The notes: a model not told the origin generated them from the letters alone. Positions 8,891 to 19,600 are shown, counted from the first letter of the stretch. The stretch: 64,000 nt of DNA from Kitasatospora sp. A2-31 (GCF_022288725.1 NZ_JAKNTA010000005.1:64198-128197), one strand, 5' to 3'. Made by a program: numbers and translations.

Positions 8891-10132
8891 TCAGACGGCG
8901 GCGTCGACTTCGGGGCCGGTTGGTGTGGGGAACGCGATCGCTTCGTCGTAGAGCGCGCGCGTGGTGAGGCAGTGATGGAGGCACCCGAGTAGGCGGTTGA
9001 AGAGATTGCGTTGAGCGGCGGTGTGTCGGTCTTTCGCCTCGCGGCGTCGGTCGTAATGGGCCCGGGCGCCGGGTGAGGCGGTCAGCGCGGAGAAGGCCCA
9101 GACGTAGCCGGCAGAAGCCAGACGCTGGTTCTTGATCCGGCGGGCGAGGACCGCGACGCTCTTTCCGGATGCTCGGGTAATCGGTGCGGCCCCGGCGAAT
9201 GCCTTGAGGCCGCGTGCGTCGGTGAAACGGGCTCGGTCGTCACCGATCTCGGCGAGCACCCGGGCACCGGTCAGTGAGCCGAGCCCTGGAAAGCTGGTGA
9301 TGATCTCGGCGTCCGGGTGTGTGTCAAAAGCCTCCACTGCGGCCTGAGCGAGCTCGTCGGCGCTGGTGCAGGCTGCTTCCAACTGTTGGACCAAGGCGGT
9401 GGTTTGGCGGCCCATGGCCTGCTCGACCAGCGGAAGTTGACGCATCTGGGTGAGGCGGAGTGCTGCGTGGAGCCGGTTGGCTTCGGCGTCGATGCCGCGC
9501 TTGCGGCCAGCCGTGGCGAGCAACGCCCGCAGCTGGGCGCGGGTGAGCTTGGCTGCTTGGGTTGGGGTGGGGACGGCGGCAAGTACCGTACGGGCGATTG
9601 GGGAGTGCAGCCCGTCGTGTAATGGCTGGACGGCGGCGAGGAAACCAGGGAAGTAATTACGCAGATGGGAACGGAGTTTGTTGCCGGCCTGCGTACGGTC
9701 CCAGACAGCGTCTTGCTGGGCTCTGGCCAGGACCGCGATGGCCTGGGCGAGCTCGCTGTCACTGGGGAGAGGACGGTGGGCGGCGGCGTCCGTGCGCAGG
9801 ATATTGGCCAGGACCATGGCGTCGAGGTGGTCCGACTTCTTACGGGCGACGGCGTGCCGGTCCCGGTATCGGGCGGCAGCCATCGGGTTGATTGCGTAGA
9901 CCGTGCGATTGGTCGCTCATAGGCAGGCCACCAGCAGACCGCGGGAGGTCTCGATCGCTACCGGGATCGGAGCGTCCTCGGTGTCGTGGTGTGCGGCGAG
10001 CAGGGCGAGCAGCTGCCGTAGGCCAGCGTGGTCGTCGCTGATCCGTGCCCGGGCCAACAGGGCTCCATTCTGGTCGACCAGGGCGACGTCGTGATGGTCG
10101 CTGGCCCAGTCGATGCCACAGAACACACCCAT
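8891..10132 (-). pseudogene. IS110-family transposase interrupted by one in-frame TGA
   Basis: The ATG at 10132 starts the DEDD domain: GIDWASDHHDVALVD with the first Asp, then AIETSRG with the Glu. A TGA at 9917-9919 stops the frame after 71 codons. The same frame then continues ATNRTVYAINPMAAARY and KKSDHLDAMVLAN, followed by the C-terminal transposase_20 region with its GAAPITRASGKS serine motif, to a stop at 8891. Apart from the nonsense codon no frame change is needed, so inactivation may be recent. An internal ATG at 9883 could restart translation but would lack the first catalytic residues. IS110 enzymes use a DEDD/RuvC-like domain plus a C-terminal serine and are guided by a bridge RNA. 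Confidence 0.85.
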
Positions 10133-10623
10133 CTTCTCGTTCGTGTCCCTTCCGGGGGCTTGTGCTGCTACCGGTCGCGGCCGTGCGGGGTACTTGTCTC
10201 TCTGCTTGAAGGACCAACCCGGTGTTCGATCAGTCGTTCGGAACTTCAGCTGCCCGCTGGGCTCTCGGTCCGGGGCGAGAGCTCGCTCTCGAGGCAGTGA
10301 GAGGTCGTTGGATTATGCACACCAACGACCCGATCACCGGACTGGATGCGTTGGTAGTGGCGGACGGGGTCGGGTGCCGGCTCTTGACCGAGGGGTCAAG
10401 CCCCTGGGGTCGCATACGGCTCTCCCGGCCCCGACCGCCACCACCAGGGTCCGGACGCTGGGGCTGATATCCCATTATGGGCTACCTGTGCATGGCGGTG
10501 TGCCGCTACTTGGATCCGCCGTCGCTGACCGTCGGTCCCGTCAGCCAGATTGCGGCGGTCGGCCCGGAGACCCTGTGGCGGACAGAGCGCATGAGGTCTT
10601 CCGGGCCGTACAGGTATAGACGG
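10133..10623 (-). other. non-coding end upstream of the IS110 transposase; possible bridge RNA region
   Basis: I see no credible gene here. In IS110 elements the non-coding end beside the transposase start encodes the bridge RNA that pairs with donor and target DNA. This stretch contains several short complementary segments, for example around 10260-10290 and 10380-10420, that could form stem-loops. The element boundary cannot be fixed by eye. Confidence 0.3.
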
Positions 10624-10899
10624 TCAGGGATTCGACCTGGTGATCTCCGGGGCTTCCGCCCGGTCGGTGGCTGCTTCTCTCGCAGGCCGCTGTTGGGCGG
10701 GGGTGGCCGGCGGTGGGGCGTCGCGGTCCGCCGCACCCAGTCGCCACGTCGAGTAGAGACCAGAGAGTGCGATGGTCACTGCGGCCAACGACTCGGGGGA
10801 GGTGCCGAGTGCCACCAGGGCCACGCCGGTGGCGAGCACTGCGACGAAGGCTGCGAAGTCGTATGCGCGGTGGCGGGGAGATGAGCGGCGCTGGGCCAT
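10624..10899 (-). CDS. small two-helix membrane protein, unknown function
   Basis: This 91-residue protein has an AAGGAG sequence 11 bases before its ATG. Two hydrophobic segments (about residues 14-32 and 38-53) are joined by a short TSPE turn and followed by a charged, Ala/Pro-rich tail, which suggests a membrane hairpin with a cytoplasmic tail. It is divergent from the NaeI-like endonuclease gene across about 120 bases, so the two could share a control region. I do not recognise a family. Small membrane proteins beside nucleases can be toxins or immunity partners, but nothing here shows that. Confidence 0.5.
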   Translation of the reverse strand: MAQRRSSPRHRAYDFAAFVAVLATGVALVALGTSPESLAAVTIALSGLYSTWRLGAADRDAPPPATPAQQRPAREAATDRAEAPEITRSNP

Positions 10900-11020
10900 G
10901 TGCGGTGGAACTCCTTCTGCGGCACGGATGCGATCTCCAGAGTGCAGCCGGGAAGGGGCACGCGATAGGGTAGTCCCAATTCAACTGAGAAAACCATGAA
11001 GGAAGAGAGAATAGAGGCCG

Positions 11021-12598
11021 ATGTCGGGGAATCGAGGCGGGCGCCCGATGGGCGTGCCACGCGGCACGTCCGCTGCGGAGAAGGAACTCGTCGAGCACCT
11101 GCGGCGGTTGCGCGCCAAGGCGGGACTGACTGTGGCACAGGTCCACTTCAGGATGCCGGAGCTGATCGGTGGCAAGAAGAAGCCAGGGCTGTCGACTCTC
11201 CACAGGCGTTTGGGCGGCTCCCATCTCCGCAACGACGTGAGCCTGGTCCGGGCCGTGATCGGCGTTTGCGTCACAGACTCCAAGGAAGCCCAAGCGGCTT
11301 GGAGCACAGCGGAGGAGTTGCTACAGAAGTCGTGGAAGCGACCGGTCCATTCCGGCCCCGGCCGGGACGACGAAGCGGTCGCCGCCGACGACTGCAGAGC
11401 CCACCTCCTGAAGCTGGTGGCGGTTCAGGACCGCCTGCTGGAGGCCAACGCCGCCCTCGACGCCGCGCTCCAGGGCAGGCTGGAAGCCGAAGCAGCGCTC
11501 ACTCTGCGCCTGGGGCCCGTCGAAACCGAACTCGCCGCTTTCGAACGCCAGTTGCTGGTCGTCACCGGTGAGCGGGACGCGGCGCTCCAGGCCACCCAGG
11601 AGGCCCAGCGCCGGATCTCGTCGCTGGAGTCCCTCCTGGCGGCGGCCCAGAGGGCGGCGCCGACTGGCCGCACCGAGCGCCGACCGGCGGATGTGTCCCA
11701 GACCGGCCCGTCTGCCGACGAGGACACGGAGATCGTCTCGGTCCAGCAGGAGCTGGTGCGGCTCGACCCCCGGGGGCAGCGGATGACGGCCGTTGTGGCC
11801 CAGGCGATGGGACGGCTCCTCGACGGGGAGCACACCGGACGCTACCGCTGGGAAAGCCTCAGTAAGTTCGAGAAGGCAACGCTCGGACAGGTGGTCGAGA
11901 ACCTCCTGCGCCATGAGTTCCAGTTCGAGCACGGCAACGGGCTCGATCTCACGGTCGCTGGCACCGAGGTGGACGTGAAGGTGTCAACCGGCCAGAGCTG
12001 GATGATCCCGCCGGAACTCGTCGGCGCTCTGTGCCTGCTGGTTGGCCTCGACACCCGGAGGAACTTGTGGAGTCTGGGCTTGGTGAGGGCCACTCCTGAG
12101 ACCCTGGCCGGCGCGTCCAACCGGGACGGCAAACGGATGTTGAGCGGATCAGGGCGCAGGGCCATCACATGGATCCACCGCGACATCCCCTTTCCGGGAA
12201 GCGTGCTGGCGACGCTTTCGGAGGAAGAGGCGGAAGCGGTCCTCTCGGATCCCAGGGGGCAGCTCCGAGTGGAGTCGCTGTTCCGCGCAGTGCAGCGCCG
12301 CCTGGTGCCCCGGTCGGACATCGATGCCGTTACACGGCAGGCCAACGGACCAAGGCGGATCCGCGAGGCCAGGGAGAGGCTGGCAGCGGACGGCATCGTC
12401 GTTTTCGGCGAGTGGCCCGACGACGCCGAGGCTGCCCGGGGCCTGGGGCTGCCCGTACCGGGGCGGGAAACCTGGGTGAGTGCCCGCCTGGCGCCTGCCG
12501 AGGACGAGAGCACGGCCCGGTCCGTCCTCCTCGGGGCGAGTCGATGGAGACTGGCGCTGCCGTCCGACCCGCCGGTTGCCATTCCGAGGCTGCGTTGA
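11021..12598 (+). CDS. NaeI-type restriction endonuclease with HTH-like and coiled-coil N-terminus
   Basis: This 525-residue protein starts at the ATG at 11021; an in-frame ATG at 11048 is possible. Residues 22-60 resemble a helix-turn-helix of the kind in actinobacterial regulators (RLRAKAGLTVAQV). Residues 110-215 are rich in Ala, Glu, Leu and Arg and look like coiled coil. From residue 247 it follows NaeI: LDPRGQRM, an E-KATLGQVVENLL helix, then catalytic Asp309, Asp318 and Lys320 in the D...VDVK arrangement, then WMIPPELVG and LWSLGLVRA. The tail (about 405-525) matches NaeI's second DNA-binding domain. NaeI cuts after binding two copies of its site. No DNA methyltransferase gene is visible nearby, so host protection is unexplained. 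It may act as a solitary anti-phage nuclease. Confidence 0.85.
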   Translation: MSGNRGGRPMGVPRGTSAAEKELVEHLRRLRAKAGLTVAQVHFRMPELIGGKKKPGLSTLHRRLGGSHLRNDVSLVRAVIGVCVTDSKEAQAAWSTAEELLQKSWKRPVHSGPGRDDEAVAADDCRAHLLKLVAVQDRLLEANAALDAALQGRLEAEAALTLRLGPVETELAAFERQLLVVTGERDAALQATQEAQRRISSLESLLAAAQRAAPTGRTERRPADVSQTGPSADEDTEIVSVQQELVRLDPRGQRMTAVVAQAMGRLLDGEHTGRYRWESLSKFEKATLGQVVENLLRHEFQFEHGNGLDLTVAGTEVDVKVSTGQSWMIPPELVGALCLLVGLDTRRNLWSLGLVRATPETLAGASNRDGKRMLSGSGRRAITWIHRDIPFPGSVLATLSEEEAEAVLSDPRGQLRVESLFRAVQRRLVPRSDIDAVTRQANGPRRIREARERLAADGIVVFGEWPDDAEAARGLGLPVPGRETWVSARLAPAEDESTARSVLLGASRWRLALPSDPPVAIPRLR

Positions 12599-13066
12599 GA
12601 GGGAGTGCCTCAGCAATGGCGCGGTCCGGACTGTCGGCGGGGGCCTCAGCGGGGAGGTCGAAGACCGTGCCGGTCTCTCGGCGTCCGACCAGGCCGGTTT
12701 GCCGCAGGTAGGTGTTGAGAACGGCGAAAGTCACTCGATTGAGTGAACGCTGTCGGAGGGATGAAGCTGCCAGCGAGCACCTGATGGCAGAGTCCACAGC
12801 ACACGTCGGTGGCTCATCCCCGGCGTCCGCCTCATGCCGCCGCCGGCGGAGCAGGAAACCAGTCGAGAGACCCCAGGCCCATGGTGCTGTTCGGGTTGAT
12901 CCTTCTGCGGGCGCCGGCAGCTGGGTTGTATGAAGCGGAACGAGCCTGACGACCACTGTTGTCGGCCCCTATCCGCTGCCGCGAGGCTCCACCTCGGGCG
13001 CGTGTCACGCGCCTGGTGGTCGGGTGCGTGCTGACACCCAGCCTGGGCTGGGAGAGGACAACTCCC
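12599..13066. other. non-coding stretch between the endonuclease and the large unknown gene
   Basis: About 470 bases carry no open frame with convincing coding bias in either direction. The final 20 bases hold the purine-rich ribosome-binding site of the next gene. I found nothing else recognisable. Confidence 0.4.
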
Positions 13067-15598
13067 TTGGCAACCAAGCGGCCGGAAGGCATGTACCCGT
13101 ACATCGGTACCGATCTGTGGGGCGAACGACTCGCGGACGCCGTCGAGAACATCTGCGAGCAGGAGGGCGTGATCCCGCCCCCGCGCTCCGCGATCACCGA
13201 GGGTCTCGCCACCGCCCTCGGCGACACCGAGATCAAGAAGATCGTCACTACCACCCGCGGCAAGAAGGTCCTCATCCCCTCCGCCTGGCGCGTGGTCAAC
13301 TCGGGCAACGACAAAGTGCTCCTGCTCCTATGCGACGTCCACGGCGCCGCCGTGGTCCCGTGGGACCTGAACGACCGCACGGTCAGTTCCTGGGCCCCGC
13401 CCAGCCCGGAAGCCACCCGGCGCGTCTCCGAACTCGTCGCCGCAGAAGCCGACGTGGAGAACGCGGCAAAGGCCGTGAAGCTCGCCGAGAAGGAGCGAGA
13501 CGTCCGGCGACGCGCGCCCAGCGACGACCAGCACGCCGCAGCGGCCCTCGCCGCCGCTGAGGAGAAGTACGCACAGGCCACCAAGCGGGTCCGGGAGGCC
13601 GAGCGCACGAAGGCCGCCCTGCTCGCCACGCTCGGCCAGCGCCGACCCCGCCCGGTGGTCCACGCGGCCCAGGAAGATGAGGAACCCAGGTCCGCCCTCG
13701 TCCTCGCTGAGCAGCCGTACGAGGTGGCGTTCCACATCAACGGCTACGCCGTGGACAACCTGCGCCGCTCCGGCAAGACCCGCGGCTACGACCTCGCCGA
13801 GTCCTTGGTCGCAGCCGGCCAGCTGACGCGCGGCATGAGCGTCCTCCAGCAATGGCAGGTCACAAACGAAGACGGCGGCACCTCCCGGCTGTGGCGGATG
13901 GTCGCGGTGACCGCCAACAACCGCGCGCTGGCCCGCCTCGACATCTTCGGTCTGCGTTCCGAGCATCTGGTTACTGGGATGCCCCAGTCTGCTGTGCCAC
14001 TGCCCAAGGGGCCGAACGACCCTGGTGTCCTGCTGCTCAATCAGCGGGAGATTCTCAACCGCGTCTCGCACGCCTTCAACGAGGCCAGCGCCTCGGAAGC
14101 GACGGAGCCGGACCACAACGCGCTGCGGGCGATGAAGATCGCCACCGTGCCGACCGAGATCGTCATCGGTTGCAGCAACCCGACCGCCCTGGAGCACGTC
14201 CTGCGGGCGCTGAACGTCAACGACCACCTGCGCGGCATCCAGCCGTACGACGAGGACGCGCGCCTGATCGCCCTGTTCGCCACGCTCGTCGACGCCTACG
14301 TGAAAGACGGCAGGCTCGGCCCAGTGCTCGCGGACGCCTTCCCGACCGCACAGGGTGCAGAGCTGCTGGACCTGGGAGGCGTGCGCGACGCTCTCACCGC
14401 GAACGGCCCACTCGACCCGCTGGCACCGCTGCTGCCAGCCGACGAAAAGGTCTCGCCGGTCACCCTGCGGGACATCGCCATCCGGGCGATCACCACCCTG
14501 GTCTTCCCGGACGTACCTCCTGCCGGACCGCAGACGGCCAGGCGCCAGGTTCGGGACACCGGACTCGATTGGCCGATCGTGCGGGCCGCCCTGCAGGAAG
14601 CGCCGTGGAGCCAGGTCCGCGCCAAGACCGCGGAAGCGCGTACCAGGCTGTGGTCCGCCGCCGTCGCGCAGCTGTTCCTGCACCGCGCCAACATCCTGTC
14701 CGCCCTCGGCATGTTCGGCACGACGGAGGTCAAGGACGGTTCCGGGCAGGACCCGCGGCCGCTCAAGGAGCTACTCCTCGGTGCCGAGGCGGGAGACGCC
14801 ACCGCGTGGGAGGCATTGGTGCGGCGGATGGCACCCGCCCTGATCCACGCGCCCGAACCGCTGATCACTCCGGGCCAGGGCAGTGAGGCGGGCGAGGGGC
14901 GCAAGGGCGTGCGCCGTACCCCGACCAATGCTCTCGCGGCTCTGACACTCGCCTACACCGAGGCGGTGCCGGGCGTCAGCAGGGCGCTGCTGCTCGCGTT
15001 CGCGCGGTCCGTGCTGCAGCACCCAGACGCGACTCAGGCACCCGAAGCCCCCGACGGCGGGCTGCCGGTCTGCTACGGCGAGAGCCTCTGGGGCGAGGAG
15101 GACCGTACCCCGATCGTGCCGGGGATGGTGCTCGCTCCCGACCTCAACGGTGACCCCACCTCCTACGTCGCCGACAAGGAGTGGTTCGACCATCTCTTCC
15201 CGACGGAGTTGGGCCGTGCGTCCCGAACGGGTGGCGCCAGCGACGGAACGACCAGCACCGAGGCCGGCTCAGACAGCAGCGGCGAGCCGTACGACGCCAC
15301 CACAGTGAACGGACAGACGCCGCCCGCGGACCCGCGCGACCGGCTCACGGAACTCCGGCGGGAGCTGCCGGCCCGGATCGAGCTGGCGGAAGGCATCTAC
15401 CAGCGGGCGATCGACGCGGCCAATGCCCTCCTGGCAGACTTCGACGAAGCGAGCCGGCTGCGCCTCCGGCTTGGCGAGGATCCGCTGCCTGCCGACCAGC
15501 GGATCCAGTGGATGGAACGCTTGGCGCTCGCCCGGGGGAAGGCGCAGGAGAGCGCGACGGTGCTCAGCCAGGCGGAGACACTGATCCTGCAGGTGTAG
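13067..15598 (+). CDS. large protein of unknown function (843 residues)
   Basis: I chose the TTG at 13067 because GGGAGAGGA lies just upstream and the sequence immediately reads as protein (ATKRPEGMYPYIG). The frame stays open further upstream but looks non-coding there. Residues 1-110 form a compact alpha/beta-looking region (LIPSAWRVVN, VLLLLCDVHG), and residues 120-193 are a charged Ala-rich coiled coil. A middle domain is marked by AFHINGYAVDNLRRSGKT, VLQQWQV and RMVAVTANNRALARLDIFG. The C-terminus ends in another helical, possibly coiled segment. I see no nucleotide-binding motif, signal peptide or membrane segment. It lies among defence genes, between an orphan NaeI-like nuclease and a NACHT NTPase. 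I do not recognise the family and assign no function. Confidence 0.75.
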   Translation: MATKRPEGMYPYIGTDLWGERLADAVENICEQEGVIPPPRSAITEGLATALGDTEIKKIVTTTRGKKVLIPSAWRVVNSGNDKVLLLLCDVHGAAVVPWDLNDRTVSSWAPPSPEATRRVSELVAAEADVENAAKAVKLAEKERDVRRRAPSDDQHAAAALAAAEEKYAQATKRVREAERTKAALLATLGQRRPRPVVHAAQEDEEPRSALVLAEQPYEVAFHINGYAVDNLRRSGKTRGYDLAESLVAAGQLTRGMSVLQQWQVTNEDGGTSRLWRMVAVTANNRALARLDIFGLRSEHLVTGMPQSAVPLPKGPNDPGVLLLNQREILNRVSHAFNEASASEATEPDHNALRAMKIATVPTEIVIGCSNPTALEHVLRALNVNDHLRGIQPYDEDARLIALFATLVDAYVKDGRLGPVLADAFPTAQGAELLDLGGVRDALTANGPLDPLAPLLPADEKVSPVTLRDIAIRAITTLVFPDVPPAGPQTARRQVRDTGLDWPIVRAALQEAPWSQVRAKTAEARTRLWSAAVAQLFLHRANILSALGMFGTTEVKDGSGQDPRPLKELLLGAEAGDATAWEALVRRMAPALIHAPEPLITPGQGSEAGEGRKGVRRTPTNALAALTLAYTEAVPGVSRALLLAFARSVLQHPDATQAPEAPDGGLPVCYGESLWGEEDRTPIVPGMVLAPDLNGDPTSYVADKEWFDHLFPTELGRASRTGGASDGTTSTEAGSDSSGEPYDATTVNGQTPPADPRDRLTELRRELPARIELAEGIYQRAIDAANALLADFDEASRLRLRLGEDPLPADQRIQWMERLALARGKAQESATVLSQAETLILQV

Positions 15599-15623
15599 GT
15601 CTTGGCGTGCTCTCGGTCGACTG

Positions 15624-15674
15624 CTGCCCTTCCGCGCCCTGTGAAGACCCCTTCTTCTCGGGCAGGAAGGGCAG
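15624..15674 (+). terminator. inverted repeat after the large unknown gene
   Basis: Ten-base arms CTGCCCTTCC (15624-15633) and GGAAGGGCAG (15665-15674) lie 26 bases past the stop codon. The 31-base loop is long for a terminator, so an insertion-element end is an alternative. Confidence 0.35.
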
Positions 15675-15827
15675 TGGTATGACCGGAGATGATGAACGGT
15701 GTGGTAGGCCAGCGCCAGGTCAAACGGTTCAGGCACTCCCGGGTGTCGGCGGTTCGGCTTAGGCGTGAACCACGCCGAACGTGAGAGCGGATCGGGCTGA
15801 CCGGCCTCAAATGTCGGACCCCGATGA

Positions 15828-16492
15828 GCACACCTGCTGGTGCGGTGCAAGTCCGGACGCAGGCTGCCGCCGGTAACCCACTGCGGCGACGGCTCGTTCC
15901 TGGCCCGGCTCGGTACACTTACCGTCCGCGTCATCGACGCCGAAATCAGCATCATCATGTCCCGGGGACCCACACCGGCCACTACCGGCTGCTGACCACC
16001 CTCACCGATCCGTCGGCCCACCCGGCCCGTGAACTCGTCCGGCTCTACCACGAGCGCTGGGAGATCAAGACGGCCTACGCGGAGCTGAAATCCACGATCC
16101 TGGGCGGACGGGTCCTGCGTGCCCACATCGCGGCCGGGATCGAGCAGGAGGTCTGGGCACTGCTGGTCGCCTATCAGGCACTGCGGACCGCCATAACGGA
16201 TGCAACTGACAGCATCGCGGGCACCGACCCGGACCAGGCTGGCTTCACCGTCGCCCTGTCCGCTGCCCGCGATCAACTCGCCCTGGCCGCGGGCATCATC
16301 GCCGACACCGTGATTGACCTGGCCGGCGTCATCGGCCGCCATGTGCTGGCCCAACTCCTGCCCGAGCGGCGGGTCCGCAACAGAGACCGCATCGTCAAAC
16401 GAGCGATCTCCAAGTACAACGCACGCGGATCCGCCATCGACCGGACCACCTAGAAAGCCACGATCAGCATCAACATGCTTACAACCGACCCT
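15828..16492 (+). pseudogene. IS4-family transposase, degenerate C-terminal part
   Basis: Frame 3 (15828-15950) reads AHLLVRCKSGRRLPP and then GDGSFLARLGTLTVRVIDAE. After a frameshift near 15950 the coding continues in another frame with GHYRLLTTLTDP, ELVRLYHERWEI, ELKSTILGGRVLRA and RIVKRAISKYNARG. This is the Y-[DE]-RW-x-[IV]-E region and C-terminus of an IS4-type DDE transposase. A TGA at 15825-15827 precedes it. A TAG at 16451-16453 replaces what looks like a tyrosine codon, after which KATISINML continues to the original TGA near 16492. With one frameshift, two stops and no N-terminal two-thirds, the element is dead. Confidence 0.75.
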
Positions 16493-16650
16493 TGACGCCG
16501 CCCAGATCGCCCTAGCTGAACGGCGTTGCTACTAGATGACCATCACGGGATCAGTCGGGGAGGTGAGCCCTCCGTATTGTTCACAGATCTTGAGCATTGC
16601 CCACCTCCCCTTGATCTGCTTCGGCTGTCCGCCGGCCTACGACGCCGTGA

Positions 16651-19600
16651 CTACTGCTTCACCCTTTCCCAGAAGCTGAGGATCTTTGGGTCCTCAGACG
16701 TTTCGTCAAGGATGATCGCGGCACCGAGGTTTAGCCTCAGGCGGACCTTCTTGGAGCCCTTGGCCGCGAGGTTCTCCAACCGGGCCAGATCGGATTCGCG
16801 AAGCGCACTGATGAAGGGCTTCCACTCGCCCTCGTACTCCTGTGTCCACTTCAGGCGGTGGTCCTCGGGCTGATGGTCGTCCTTGAGGATAAGGGTTGAC
16901 TGGGCATGCTCCATGAGGTGCCTGAGGTAGTGGCGCGATGCCTCCGTCAATACTGAGTCGGTGCCGCTGGACGGTGCCGGAGCGTCGACGACAGCAGCTC
17001 CGCACGTCAACAGTGCCTCAAGGATCTCCTGACGACGGGACCGGTAGCGGTCGGGACGTAGGTAGAGCTCCACCACCTCCTTGTGCACGACGCCGGTCAG
17101 CCCCGTCAGATCGGTTCTGCCCACACCTGTCGTGATCCTCTTGACGTGGGTCCCGTCGAGCCTGATGTGCCAGTCGACGGCCGCCGGGAGGATCAGCTTC
17201 TCCACGTGGCAGTCGACCAGTTTGGCGTTGTCCGCCTCGATGTCGGTGAGGTCGAGCTGGCCGGCGAAGGTGGCGCCCAGGATCGGCACCGATGGCATCG
17301 TCCGGGTGGCCCGGATCACTGCGGACCACATGCTGCCGAGGTTGGTCGCGAGAACTCCGTCGTGGAAGCCCTCGTCCTGGCGCGTCGCCTCCGGGGGGAA
17401 GCCGGCCAGCGCGTCGACGATGCGAGCTGCGTCGACCGCCTCGACCACGGCGTTCACGGTGGCCGTCCGCCACTCCGACCGGCTCAGGAGTCGGTGGAAG
17501 GCCGCGAAGTGCCGCTCGTCGAGGTGGCGCGTAACGATCCCGGCTAGAAAGTAGTCGAAGAAGAGTTCGTGCTGGAACCGGAACCGCCTGGGACCGTTGG
17601 CCGTTGCGCCGGCCGCCAGTCCGCACAGCACCTGTAGCCGGTCCCGGAGGCCTTCCCGGTCGTCCAGTTCCGCCACGTCGGCCAAGTCTAGCGCTATCGT
17701 CGCGGCCATCTCCAATTCGTCGGAGTCGACCTCGCGTTCATGGCTCTCGGCCATGATCTCCGCGACATACTCGAACGTGCGCCGCAGTTCGCTGCGGTCG
17801 AGGAGCCCCGATGCGCTTCCGGCGATGGGAGTGAGCTTGCGTTCCTCCCGCAGGATGTAGTGGCCCAGGAGTCGCTCGGTGAACGAGGTGGCGGTGCCGG
17901 ACTCCTGGTTGTAGTCCCCCGCACGGCACATCTCCGCGAAGGCCCGGGCGAAGAAGGGAAGACCGAGTAGTTCCTTGTCCCCGGTGGACAGATTCTGGAA
18001 GCGTGACGCCGGGACGCCATAGTCGTTTAGGAAGGAGCGGATCTGATCGGGGGTCCAACGCAGGACCTCGGCGATCCGGTGGCGGACCGCCGCGCCCCCG
18101 CCCTTGGCGCGTTGGACACTGGACCGGTACTGGTTCACGTAGTAAGAGGAGCGCGCGGAGACCACCAGAACTCCCCGACCGCCCAGGGCGTTGAGCCAGC
18201 CCTTCAGGGATTCGAGGGCATCGCTGTACGCGGCTCCGCCGAGCAACTCGTCGAAGCCGTCGATGAGCAGGGCCACCAGGCCGTTGCGGCAGAGGCACTT
18301 GACGCGGTTCTCGTTGAGGTTCTCTGTCCAGATCACGGCGTTGTTGACCGCGGCGTCGAGACCCTCCAGGACCCGGCCGGTGGACCGCACATAGAGGAAG
18401 AGCGGGAGGTCGCCGATCGAGTTGCCCTCGTTCCGTTCCACCTCCAGGGCCCGGTCCCGCGCGGCCTTGACCATCGCGCGCGTCTTTCCGATCCCAGCCT
18501 CACCGTTGATGAAGACGACCTGGGTGGCCCCCTTCTCCACACCGAGGTCGTCGTCCACGCCGTCGATCAGCTCGGAGAATCCCTGCTGCTGGGCGTTCGT
18601 GCCGTCGTAGTCGGTGACCTGGACGCGTGCCTCCCGGTGAGCGGCGATCTCTGCCTTCCAGCCGAGCTGCTCGCTCTCCTCGCCGGTGATCTGGCGCTCG
18701 ATCTGGTCCAGCGTGCGCCGCAGCCGGCCAGCGACGACGGGCCAGTTGGCCAGTCGGCGGAGGTAGACGCGGTAGGGGACCCATGCGTCCTCGTCCTGCC
18801 ACTGGGGGCCGTCGGGACCGAGGCGGAAGTAGTCCCTGCGGTGTTCGGTGCCCTCGCTGGTCGACTTACCCCACTCATAGCCGAACCCGTGCTCGTGGTC
18901 GAAGTACTCCGGGGGCGGGGCGAGCAGGTCGGCAAAGGCCGTGAGATCACTCTCGACATCCCGTCGGAAAGCCTCCCGGAGGTCTGACAGGTGTCGTGGT
19001 TTGAGTAACTGGTTGAGCGAGCCCGGGATCGGCCCCGCGCTGAGAGTGGACCGGTAAGCCGGTGCCCCGAAGGCGAGGAACGACGGATCCTTGCCGACGA
19101 ACCTGGAGAACACGTGCCAGCTGTCGTCCGCCTTCGCGTAGAGGAAGGGCCAGAGTCCGATCTCGGCGTCGGGCCAGACGAAGGCCGGGCGCAACTCCGG
19201 GTCGCCCGTGTCGGTGACCGAGACCGTGGCGTTGGCCAGACAGGCCGCGACGATGTCGGAGATTGCCCTGACGAGTGCGTCCACGGTGTCCGACAGACCT
19301 GGCGGGACCGCTCCGCCGTGGCTCACGTGGTCGCGCAGCTGTTTGGTGCCCCGGAGTCCGGAGGGAGCGCCAGGTATCCCTTCGTCGTATCGGGCCAGGG
19401 CACAGGTTACGGCGTTCCCTACATGGCTTGCCGCGCCACCTGCCTCGGCATCGTTGAGACGTGAACGGAGATCTCGGAGAAGGGAGATCCACTCGCCCAG
19501 GCCGGGTGACCGGCCGATCGGGGGCACGGGAAGGCCGCTCGCGCGGAGGGTGGAGGTGGCCAGGAGGGCCAGAAAGCGCACCTCGAAGTCGAGCGCCGAG

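Noticed and set aside
10624..12598. Toxin-antitoxin pair made of the small membrane protein and the NaeI-like gene
   Set aside because: The genes are divergent and neither sequence resembles a known toxin or antitoxin; only proximity supports the idea.
12330..12956. Long leftward frame across the end of the NaeI-like gene
   Set aside because: Most of it is the reverse of the endonuclease gene, and the remainder has no family resemblance or ribosome-binding site.
15760..15900. Possible group II intron 5' end
   Set aside because: The GGTGCAAGTCC-like sequence recalled an intron, but the region reads as an IS4 transposase fragment in one frame and no domain V or reverse transcriptase is present.
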